DNA from: Cephalothrix spiralis
Taxonomy: Eukaryota; Nemertea; Palaeonemertea; Archinemertea; Cephalotrichidae
Direction: 5' to 3'
NCBI GenBank assembly: GCA_032353305.1
Contig: JAUCNG010380259.1
Span: forward strand, 1 to 11,157
Length of the DNA stretch: 11,157 nucleotides
The number at the start of each line of letters is the position of its first letter. Position 1 is the first letter of the stretch. Shown piece by piece: positions 7,001 to 11,157 of the stretch. The translations under genes were made by a program, and so were the position numbers. The notes under the pieces are model-generated. The model saw only the letters and a list, made by a program, of their open reading frames with translations. It did no database searches and had not been told where the DNA came from.

Positions 7001-8566
7001 ATTTAGTGATCCATTTAAATGTTTGCTTAGCATAATAACGTTGGGTATCAAGGTGTTATCACTTTGCCCTGGGGAATTTTTTCCCATGGCATTGGCACTG
7101 TAATTAGGAACCTTGGTCACACTATCCCTCTTTTCCTCGTTTAATCGTAGTGCATCTTTTGTACCTAATTTGCTATGGTTACAATACAGCTTTACATCGG
7201 TTGACATCGACATGGCGTCTCCGACAGGAAGGGCATGGGGAATTCGGGATGAAAAACTTACAGTTGCTTGTCGGAATGAACAAGGAATATATTCATCTAG
7301 CCATTCTACGACCCTGCAATGTAAATGAATACAATATTAGAAAGAGATCATAAAGTGCATAGTCAACCTTATTCTAACAGAACTCTGGTAAACAAGAGTG
7401 AGTTTAAGGCTTACTCGTTCCTTAATACACATCGTCTCCAATGGCAGTTCATCTCTGATCTCTATTCCACTTGGTCTATTTGGAACGCTGATTATTATTC
7501 CGTTTTTCTCAGAATTAGAATTAAAATCGACCAAGGATGAATTCGAAAACCCGACCCTCAGATCAGAGGCTAGTCGCATTAACACTCGGTCGTCTGGGCT
7601 GTTGTCTATAACCGGAATAGTTCACAATCTCGACGATATTGCAAGTATTAATGGGTAGTCTATATCGGGTATTTTATTGATTGCAAATTGACTCGCAACG
7701 TCATAATGTTGAGATTGATACGGCGCGGTATTTGGTCATGTATTTCGTTGAGGGCAACTTATTTTGGATAGTAATCTCTAAATAAGAGATCTGCATAATC
7801 CTGACTTGGTTAATTATGTAGGTACTAAGTATTAATATAATAGGATTGTCCATTTTCAATGACAATGGTAATTATAAGTCCACATAAATATGCAGTCAGA
7901 TAGAAACAATTCAAATATATGACCCAAAACATCGAAGCGAGAAGCTTTCAGCTTTTTGAATATTAGCAAAATAGTCATTAGTCAACTAAGTCAAAATAAC
8001 AAAAATTTTGATTCACATCTTATGATGCCCATTTCGAACTTATTTACAATTCCGGTTGATCCTGATTGATCAATTACTAACATATCGATATATTCTTCTG
8101 TCAAGTTGACACCAAGAAATCGAGAATTTGTATGGTCACCATTTTATTTCATTGGAGAATTCTCAGAAAATGATCTTTGACACAGACTACTTTGAGTAGG
8201 AAAATTGTTTTGGTTTCATTAGAAACGTAAAAAAAAGTAATTAAAGTTATTGGAAGAAGAAAAAATTGAATTTTGAAAATGTTGTAAAAGCGAACGATTT
8301 TGATATCTGGGGTCAGTGTTTTAGGCTTCCGCATTTGGTAGGGATATGTGACCCCTATCCCGACCAAATGCGGAAGCCTAAAACAAAAAGGGCAGCAATT
8401 ATTTCGAAGTAACGAATCCCACAAAAGAAGTTCAGAATACATACCAAACAAGGAAACTACCATCAGCAGGGTGAATACTGTAAAGCATATCGGGACTTTG
8501 ATTCCAGTCCTGGAGTAGTTTTTCAATTCTATTATCTAAAGCATCATTCCCAGCAGGTGGCTGAAA
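877..8566 (-). CDS. DMXL2: DmX-like protein (DMXL1/2, rabconnectin-3 alpha), partial, eight internal exons
   Basis: The eight exons join as 8566-8445, 7313-6627, 5929-5794, 4897-4733, 3827-3599, 2772-2636, 1787-1647 and 1003-877. Every junction has GT donor and AG acceptor and a consistent phase (2, 2, 0, 0, 1, 0, 0, then phase 1 leaving the window), giving about 581 residues. Recognisable DMXL landmarks in order are IHPADGSFLVW, FRQATVSFSSRIP, SKHLNGSLNQW, LACH-like AACHPVLPLLLTTSHHN, SELILWRVDSVGPLS, SAFSNVAWVPTL, ALFVASDGKSLRIFQAV, STARPGCILELEAI, FFLVVIEK, GHLSSASIYP and STACSDGRVRFWKC. These are WD40 blades of the N-terminal third of a roughly 3000-residue protein. Known family role: scaffold of the RAVE-like complex that, with WDR7 (rabconnectin-3 beta), promotes V-ATPase assembly on endosomal and synaptic vesicle membranes. 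Vertebrates have DMXL1 and DMXL2, while many invertebrates have one copy, so the paralogue symbol is provisional. Both gene ends are outside the window. Family identification is firm; it rests on remembered family sequence, not a search. Confidence 0.93.
1004..1646 (-). other. Intron between exons 7 and 8
   Basis: 643-bp intron with donor GTAAGA and acceptor TTCTTCAG. It contains a short tandem GTCGGCTAC doublet near 1313-1330, a 7-bp inverted pair GTGATCG/CGATCAC at 1254-1290, and a small perfect stem TCATGTCA/TGACATGA at 1558-1577. None is long enough to call an element. The reading frame at 1208-1414 shows no known motif. Confidence 0.7.
1647..1787 (-). CDS. DMXL2: DMXL exon 7 of the window (LDLPESVQVLHASVAAGHLS)
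   Basis: This 141-bp, 47-codon exon is phase 0 on both sides. The acceptor follows a strong pyrimidine tract (T8 CTAG) and the donor is GTAAGA at 1646. The product reads LDLPESVQVLHASVAAGHLS, SASIYPACYAPYLFSTACSD, GR, matching the family block LDLPEGV...AGHLSSSSIYP..APYLV.T.CSD. The blade is interrupted by the intron right before VRFW, supplied by the next exon. Confidence 0.94.
1788..2635 (-). other. Intron between exons 6 and 7
   Basis: 848-bp intron, donor GTATAT, acceptor TTCTAG after a T-rich tract. It holds the MITE at 1916-2177. Another small inverted pair, ACAGCGGG (2472-2479) and CCCGCTGT (2497-2504), could form an 8-bp stem. The rest is AT-rich with no discernible coding. Confidence 0.75.
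1916..2177. mobile_element. MITE with ACGGGGATTCCC termini, 262 bp
   Basis: The left end ACGGGGATTCCCAAAGGCTA pairs with the right end, whose reverse complement is ACGGGGATTCCCTAAGGCTA: 19 of 20 bases match. Inner inverted copies follow: AAACCGCATTT (1944-1954) against AAATGCGGTTT (2104-2114), and TGACGTCA at 1979-1986 and 2137-2144, both flanked by CAA/TTG. I see no convincing target-site duplication and no transposase, so the superfamily is not assigned. The frame at 1891-2139 crosses the element and is not a gene. Confidence 0.8.
2636..2772 (-). CDS. DMXL2: DMXL exon 6 of the window (variable linker)
   Basis: This 137-bp exon completes the split Glu and adds 45 codons. It reads PIDTSQYNADHFITHEDDED, PVPLSPGVNNNYRQGSLRF, then a Thr run before Lys. 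It is not conserved by sequence; it falls where DMXL proteins carry a Ser/Pro-rich linker between FFLVVIEK...LHMW and the next blade. Evidence is the continuous frame, good splice sites (acceptor TTTTTAG, donor GTATAT at 2635) and matching phases on both sides. The acceptor tract overlaps a 13-bp sequence repeated at 2988-3000. Confidence 0.82.
2782..3000. mobile_element. Hairpin insertion bracketed by a 13-bp direct repeat
   Basis: AAATAAGACATGA occurs at 2782-2794 and again at 2988-3000. Between them lies an inverted repeat with 51-bp arms (2841-2891 and 2905-2955) and a 13-nt loop. The innermost 18 bp (AACGAATAGATCGGGATA) pair perfectly and the outer arms mostly match, including AGTCCGAAAC. 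A 13-bp duplication is longer than cut-and-paste transposons make, so this could be a retroelement or repair-derived insertion, or the repeat may be part of the element. No coding content. Confidence 0.6.
3001..3116. repeat. Inverted repeat with an internal 20-bp tandem duplication
   Basis: GTAGGCAAG at 3001-3009 faces CTTGCCTAC at 3108-3116, and GAATCGA at 3020-3026 faces TCGATTC at 3102-3108. Between them a 20-bp unit is repeated in tandem with three differences (3036-3055 and 3056-3075). This may be a small decayed element. Confidence 0.5.
3599..3827 (-). CDS. DMXL2: DMXL exon 5 of the window (FLHIFQDQMIAG ... FFLVVIEK)
   Basis: This 229-bp exon has 76 codons plus one base. The acceptor is CGTTTCAG and the donor GTAGGT at 3598. 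It reads DWQNTQFLHIFQDQMIAGRK, then a charged linker, then EEHFFLVVIEKINNGSVLHM and WRIVISS. The order TQ-LHVFQ, then FFLVVIEK, then S-LHMW is diagnostic for DMXL. The loop between the two blades is shorter than in the vertebrate proteins as I recall them. The last base joins AA of the next exon to make Glu. Confidence 0.92.
3828..4732 (-). other. Intron between exons 4 and 5
   Basis: 905-bp intron, donor GTATGT, acceptor GTTTCAG. More than half of it (4176-4700) is the mariner-like MITE, whose right end lies only about 30 bp from the exon 4 donor. The frame at 3916-4203 has no recognisable domain and runs into the MITE. Confidence 0.8.
4176..4700. mobile_element. Tc1/mariner-like MITE, 525 bp, TA-flanked
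   Basis: The left end CAGGGAGTCCCAATATTATG and the reverse complement of the right end, CAGTGTGTCTCAATATTATA, are homologous. They lie directly inside TA dinucleotides (4174-4175 and 4701-4702), the target duplicated by Tc1/mariner elements. Homology between arms continues inward for over 60 bp, through CCAGATGACGTCATATT and ATTATGAAT (about 4176-4238 against 4637-4700). A further inner pair is ATTTCCCCACCAT near 4368-4380 against ATGGTGGGGAAAT near 4542-4554. No transposase is encoded, so it is non-autonomous. Confidence 0.85.
4733..4897 (-). CDS. DMXL2: DMXL exon 4 of the window (acidic Ser-rich linker then STARPGCILEL)
   Basis: This 165-bp, 55-codon exon is phase 0 on both sides, with acceptor TTATAG and donor GTATGT at 4732. 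The first half is an acidic, Ser-rich linker (SHSSSDSSAF, DEPTGDDSGD), probably disordered. The second half reads FTIVSLQSTARPGCILELEA, matching the highly conserved DMXL segment around QQSTARPGC. A Met codon at 4889-4891 looks like a start in isolation. Two codons precede it in the exon (Thr-Ala), and flanking exons join in phase, so it is internal. Confidence 0.92.
4946..5145. repeat. Two adjacent foldback units sharing an AAATGxCAAAAATAAACAAA arm
   Basis: The first unit pairs 4946-4965 with 4971-4990 (18 of 20 bases, 5-nt loop). The second pairs about 5076-5100 with 5120-5145 and uses a related arm sequence with several differences and one gap. So four copies of one arm, in alternating orientation, lie within 200 bp. 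This suggests a decayed foldback element or nested MITEs. Confidence 0.6.
5254..5330. repeat. Near-perfect 38-bp palindrome with 1-nt spacer
   Basis: Arms 5254-5291 and 5293-5330 are reverse complements with two mismatches around a single C at 5292. The centre is GATGTAGTCACTACATC and the flanks read TTTTTGTAATACTCT. No coding frame is involved. A transcript would fold into a very stable hairpin. Confidence 0.85.
5451..5604. repeat. Degenerate GGCCGAAGTGGTTG tandem repeat, second locus
   Basis: About six diverged units of roughly 15 to 25 bp carry the core GGCCGAA or GTCGAA followed by GTGGTTG-like sequence. The patch ends with AAGACCGGCACC at 5593-5604, the exact reverse complement of GGTGCCGGTCTT at 8790-8801. 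It therefore looks like one arm of the same element family as 8789-9345, in opposite orientation to that element's left end. I could not find a matching left end. Confidence 0.65.
5794..5929 (-). CDS. DMXL2: DMXL exon 3 of the window (SDGKSLRIFQAV blade)
   Basis: This 136-bp exon has acceptor TTTTCAG and donor GTAAGT at 5793. Its first base completes Ser (AG|T), followed by 45 full codons: SSLGPCSNSPSALFVASDGK, SLRIFQAVIDARTLLADALN, PTRKN. The family counterpart is a WD strand ending FVASDGK-LRLYQAVVDARKLL, so the identity is clear even though the exon is short. It ends in phase 0. Confidence 0.92.
5930..6626 (-). other. Intron between exons 2 and 3
   Basis: 697-bp intron, donor GTAAGT, acceptor TTTTCAG. 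The probable SINE occupies its 5' (right) end, starting about 30 bp from the donor. The rest (5930-6430) shows only a short repeated AAATAAACCT motif near 6000-6042; frames at 6007-6250 on either strand lack recognisable domains. Confidence 0.75.
6430..6598 (-). mobile_element. Probable tRNA-derived SINE fragment
   Basis: On the minus strand, AACTCGGTCGGTTGGTG (6590-6574) resembles an RNA polymerase III A box, and GGGTTCGTACGA (6522-6511) resembles the GGTTCGANNCC B box, about 50 nt downstream. The spacing and the text between them (GGCACTAGACTTACAGCCCG) are typical of tRNA-related SINE heads. The boxes are not perfect and no tRNA cloverleaf of normal length fits, so this is not called as a tRNA gene. 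The tail end is uncertain. Confidence 0.5.
6627..7313 (-). CDS. DMXL2: DMXL exon 2 of the window, large WD40 exon
   Basis: At 687 bp this is by far the longest exon here; the others are 122 to 229 bp. It follows a TTGCAG acceptor and completes the split Trp, then reads VVEWLDEYIP and FRQATVSFSSRIPHALPVGD. A less conserved linker rich in Asn, Ser and Lys follows (about 7210-7040). Then come MLSKHLNGSLNQW, a blade ending LACH-like AACHPVLPLLLTTSHHN, SELILWRVDSVGPLSKSGGI and ARINSPEISAFSNVAWVPTL. These motifs sit in the same order and spacing as in DMXL1/2. The exon ends CCTAG with donor GTAAGT at 6626, in phase 2, leaving AG for a Ser codon finished by the next exon. The first in-frame Met (codon at 7211-7213) is internal and is not a start. 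Confidence 0.93.
7314..8444 (-). other. Intron between exons 1 and 2
   Basis: 1131-bp intron with donor GTATGT and acceptor TTGCAG. It contains the palindrome at 8317-8385 near its 5' end. Several short frames (for example 7337-7585 minus, 7398-7658 plus, 8149-8526 minus, which reads through the palindrome and into exon 1) have no domain signature. The protein joins perfectly across this intron, so no exon is missing here. Confidence 0.8.
8317..8385. repeat. 30-bp-arm palindrome close to an exon donor
   Basis: Arms 8317-8346 and 8356-8385 are reverse complements with one mismatch, around a 9-nt loop (TGTGACCCC). The arm begins TGTTTTAGGCTTCCGCATTT. It lies 59 bp downstream (in the gene's direction) of the exon 1 donor, so the primary transcript would carry a strong hairpin there. 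It may be a minimal MITE; no target-site duplication was identified. Confidence 0.85.
8445..8566 (-). CDS. DMXL2: DMXL exon 1 of the window (WD blade, ...IHPADGSFLVW)
   Basis: This 122-bp exon encodes 40 residues plus two bases of a split Trp codon (TG|G). It reads FQPPAGNDALDNRIEKLLQD and on through WNQSPDMLYS to IHPADGSFLV. The family has the same pattern, an amphipathic LD-K-I-LL-W stretch followed by D-M-IHP-DG-FLVW, which is a strand of a WD40 blade. The donor is GTATGT at 8444. Two in-frame acceptors lie 6 bp apart: TTTAG with first exon base 8566, and TTTCAG with first exon base 8560. Either leaves the frame open and differs by two residues (Phe-Gln). The upstream exon is not in the window. 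Confidence 0.9.
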
Positions 8567-8622
8567 CTAAATAAAAAATGAAAAATTTTAAATTAAAATC
8601 TGATTTGATACTTTGTGCTATT

Positions 8623-8695
8623 TTTTGATAAAATCAAAATAGGTTTGCGCTTTCTGTCTAAGACGAAGGCGATGTCTTACTTTGATTTATCAAAA
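8623..8695. repeat. Inverted repeat TTTTGATAAAATCAAA / TTTGATTTATCAAAA
   Basis: The arms at 8623-8638 and 8681-8695 pair apart from one extra A. The 42-nt interior itself contains the complementary pair GTCT/AGAC and a CGC/GCG-type pair, so the whole can fold as one extended hairpin. Probably a small MITE remnant in the 5' intron, just before the exon 1 acceptor. Confidence 0.5.
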
Positions 8696-8788
8696 TGATA
8701 GCGTGCGTGATACACTTTATCAAGTTCCTAACGTTTAATTATATCGTAACGTAAAAACAAAAAGATCGTTTATAGATATATAAATAAG

Positions 8789-9345
8789 AGGTGCCGGTCT
8801 TTTGGGCCCCCACACTTTCGGCCGCAACACTTTCGTCCCTAGTAGCCAGAACACCTTCGACCCCAACATGCACTTCGGCCCAACATTCAAGTTTTTTGAA
8901 GGAAAGTTAATGTTTAAATGTACAGTGTAGTTGTTAATATCGTTGAAAAATTATTATTAATAACTTTTACACATTAATAGCTTTTCATTTAATACGCCAT
9001 TTCGAGGGGGGACACCTCGAAAAAGTTTACCCCGATTTCTCTGGATATCCTTATTTTCCATCGATCGCCTCAGATTCCATGGAAATGTACGAAGATTTTA
9101 AGGTGTCCCCCTCGTGACATTTGATACTCCAATTTAATAATTATGCATCTCTATAGGATGGCTTTTTTGGTCTTCACAATTAACTGATAAGGGCCCGAAG
9201 TGGTTGGAGCCGAAAGTGTCCTGGGGCCGAAAGTGTACTGGGGCCGAAAATGTATTGGGGCTGAAAGTGTTCTAGGGCCGAAAATGTATTGGGGCCGAAA
9301 AAATAACTGGGGCCGAAAGTGTTGAGGCCGAAGTGGTTGGGGCCC
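8789..9345. mobile_element. Foldback-type element with arms made of GGGGCCGAAAGTGT repeats
   Basis: The left arm (about 8806-8886) has four units in the form ACTTTCGGCC; the right arm (about 9190-9345) has about nine units of the reverse complement, GGGGCCGAAAGTGT. The outermost 23 bp of the repeat arms (8801-8823 and 9326-9348) match as inverted repeats at 19 positions and begin TTTGGGCCCC. AAATAAG occurs on both sides (8782-8788 and 9346-9352), a possible 7-bp target-site duplication. The left end adds GGTGCCGGTCTT, shared with the locus at 5593-5604. The interior is AT-rich and non-coding and includes a second inverted pair (9003-9017 and 9101-9114). Confidence 0.7.
9003..9114. repeat. Inverted pair CGAGGGGGGACACCT / AGGTGTCCCCCTCG inside the element
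   Basis: The two arms differ only by one G in the G run and are 83 nt apart. They sit in the middle of the GGCCGAA-repeat element. They may be the termini of a smaller nested MITE or the core stem of the larger foldback structure. Confidence 0.6.
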
Positions 9346-10140
9346 AAATAAGGAATTTAACTATCAAGGTAACTATAGTTGGGCATGCGGTAAATCTATT
9401 AATTTAATTTTCCCTCCCTAGGTCCTATGAGCAAAAAGACTAGTGGCCTGCTCGAATATGGTCCTTTTCAACAGACTTATTTAGATCAAAAATAAGATCA
9501 GGCAGAAAATCTCAACACAAATATTGAAGGACTTTTTTGAATATCTTAACACGATAAGAGAACCTTTCAATTCGCTTATATCTTAAATTTCGATCTTTCT
9601 CAGTTAAAATAATTTTTTAAATTAAATCAGATATGAAAGAAATAAACCATCAGATGACATCTCATATCGGTTCCAAGCTTCAAACATTTTCCCGTAAAAA
9701 CGCCTTTGGGGTTTAATTGAATTCCTATTTCATGTGTCTGCACCTAAATGAACTGAAACAACATCCGAGTCAAAGACATCGACAGGCGCAATACTCACTG
9801 ATACTGAATGAATGGTAGCGATGTTTGAAGTTAAATAAGCAACAATTTTGAGAGAAAAAATTGAGTGCAAAATTGTCATTGAAATCGTAAAACAGCGATA
9901 AAATGACACATAAGGCAAATGAGTGCAGCCAGATATTGTTGACATTTGTATGGTTAATTTGTTAAAATGCAAGGAAAATGGGTGGGTATCGGAGAACGGT
10001 GTATGTTAACTCGTAAGGCAATTGAGTGGGTTGTTAACTTTGGGTAATGGATGGTAACTTCAGGGGAGTGGAAGTCTATTCGAAAAATTCCGACAAATGA
10101 AGCTACCATACGTCGGTGTCTAAAGTATGAATACAACCCC

Positions 10141-10310
10141 CTCTTTGATTGGCTTCCTTTATGTATATATTGACTAAAAATTATATTGTCTTTACTCTGA
10201 TGATGATTCCTAGATAGGGATCGAAACGTTAGTTTTCATTAAAATGCTTAAATTTTAAAATTATTGTTTTTGGACTTTATTGTGGATTTTACTTCTTATT
10301 AAACCAAACA
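10141..10310 (+). mobile_element. Penelope-like element remnant with hammerhead-like motif
   Basis: CTGATGA (10197-10203) is followed by the stem GATTCC/GGGATC (10205-10210 and 10217-10222, 6-nt loop TAGATA) and then GAAAC (10223-10227). This is the layout of a hammerhead ribozyme core, found in the terminal repeats of Penelope-like retroelements. Downstream text, TTTTTGGACTTTATTGTGGA, resembles what I recall following such motifs in metazoan Penelope-like terminal repeats. One extra T separates CTGATGA from stem II and helix I does not pair well, so it is unlikely to cleave. No reverse transcriptase remains. Confidence 0.5.
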
Positions 10311-10493
10311 CGGATTATTGTGTTTTCTCTCTCTTCAACCCCCTCTCAGTTTTCACACAGCCCGTTAAAAGCATTCCGATCACCTTCGTTAGCCGAATGC
10401 TTATTTTATTCTCCTACACTCCGGTACGGTATAAGCTAAAGCTCATTAATTCTCTGCTCGACCCAGAAAGGCCGACGCAATTGGTTAACGGTA

Positions 10494-10519
10494 ATTAATA
10501 TTCATTATTAATATTCATT
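10494..10519. repeat. ATTAATATTCATT tandem doublet
   Basis: A 13-bp unit occurs twice without change (10494-10506 and 10507-10519). Simple AT-rich duplication with no other signal. Confidence 0.8.
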
Positions 10520-10574
10520 ATATTGATTTCCTTACGTGATAAATATTACAATCGCTCGAAGGTACCCGTAGCGT

Positions 10575-10590
10575 CAGTGGCGTAGCTAGT
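10575..10590 (+). mobile_element. Possible hAT-type terminus CAGTGGCGTAGCTAGT
   Basis: CAGTGGCGTAGCTAG matches a terminal motif I recall from animal hAT elements. No inverted partner (ACTAGCTACGCCACTG) is visible to the right edge, so this is either a truncated copy or one whose other end lies beyond the window. Confidence 0.35.
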
Positions 10591-11157
10591 AAAGGCGATG
10601 CTTTGGTATAGATAATCCCAAGATCGCATTTTCTATTGCAGCCGGATCCTCAAATATTTTCAACAAAAAATCTCAAGTATTGAATTTAAAATGAAAATTC
10701 AATCAGATTTAGCTCATATCGTATATATGAATACAATAAGTATTCAGCTATAAACGAAGAGGATCGGAATGCGTTGAAAGACCTTTTTTCACAGCACACT
10801 AGGCGAAAAGTTGCGGTGATCGTAAATAAGCGAATGACCGGAGATATTTTTCTAGGTGAAAATTTCGGACACTTTAAAATTGCTGCATTTCATGTCATGC
10901 CTTTTTTTACGTGCAATAAAGTAACAAAATCGCAAAATAATTTCACGCCGCGACTCCGAACCCGGTAATAAAAGGGCAAAAAACCTAGACTAAAGTAATT
11001 GGCTGTCTTACGAGACGGATGCTTTGTCATTTAATCTTGGGATTGGAAATCAAATAAGAGGGCCAGACATCACTTGATCAAGCTTGATAGCGATTGATGC
11101 TGAGATAGCAGATCAAGAAGATCAAGAAACAAAAGTATCGGAAAATTCATTGATAGA

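Larger units (their letters stand above)
8567..11157 (-). other. Long 5' intron, incomplete, rich in element remnants
   Basis: From the exon 1 acceptor to the right edge (2591 bp) I find no stretch matching the preceding DMXL segment, so the upstream exon is outside the window. Contents: an inverted repeat at 8623-8695, the GGGGCCGAAAGTGT element at 8789-9345, a Penelope-like patch at about 10141-10310, a 13-bp doublet at 10494-10519 and a hAT-like terminus at 10575-10590. The stretches 9350-10140 and 10591-11157 show nothing definite beyond a degenerate repeat of AAGGCAAATGAGTG (near 9912 and 10014). Confidence 0.7.

Noticed and set aside
8054-8064. GGTTGATCCTG, identical to part of the 5' end of 18S rRNA
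   Set aside because: The match stops after 11 bases and the following sequence is unrelated to 18S, so it is chance.
8149-8526. 125-codon minus-strand frame with hydrophobic stretches
   Set aside because: It overlaps exon 1 out of frame and reads through the palindrome at 8317-8385; hydrophobic content follows from AT-rich sequence.
9190-9350. Possible CRISPR-like array of short repeats
   Set aside because: Units are contiguous and degenerate with no spacers, in a eukaryotic intron.
9954-10136. 60-codon minus-strand frame as a possible upstream DMXL exon
   Set aside because: It shows none of the conserved residues expected upstream of exon 1.
10280-10498. 72-codon plus-strand frame
   Set aside because: No domain signature, begins within the Penelope-like remnant, and length is expected by chance.
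10774-10968. 64-codon plus-strand frame with charged residues
   Set aside because: No recognisable family and no splice-site or promoter support.

Overview
The window is eukaryotic, almost certainly from an animal, probably an invertebrate with modest introns (about 0.6 to 1.1 kb). No long bacterial-type ORFs or operons are present. Coding sequence instead comes as short open blocks bounded by GT/AG splice sites. I cannot name the species. A tunicate or other marine invertebrate is only a guess from intron size, AT-richness and the mix of small DNA transposons.

One protein-coding gene runs right to left on the minus strand. Eight consecutive internal exons (8445-8566, 6627-7313, 5794-5929, 4733-4897, 3599-3827, 2636-2772, 1647-1787, 877-1003) splice in frame with matching phases into about 581 codons. 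The product aligns, from memory of the family, with the N-terminal WD40 region of DmX-like protein (DMXL1/DMXL2, rabconnectin-3 alpha; Drosophila Rbcn-3A; distantly yeast Rav1). The gene enters from the right, where a 5' intron of at least 2.59 kb has no detectable exon. It leaves on the left within an intron of at least 876 bp. Start codon, stop codon, promoter and polyadenylation signal are all outside the window.

The rest is intron. Most introns hold short non-coding mobile elements or long palindromes: a hAT-like MITE with 5-bp flanking repeats (492-790), a MITE with CGGGGATTCCC ends (1916-2177), a hairpin bracketed by a 13-bp direct repeat (2782-3000), a Tc1/mariner-like MITE flanked by TA (4176-4700), foldback repeats (4946-5145), a 38-bp-arm palindrome (5254-5330), a probable tRNA-derived SINE (about 6430-6598), a 30-bp-arm palindrome just after an exon (8317-8385), and two loci of an element built from degenerate GGGGCCGAAAGTGT repeats (5451-5604 and 8789-9345). 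The long 5' intron also carries a Penelope-like remnant with a hammerhead-like motif (about 10141-10310) and one possible hAT terminus (10575-10590).

I see no new multi-gene system. The useful content is the reconstructed DMXL exons and the intronic elements, some of which lie very close to splice sites.
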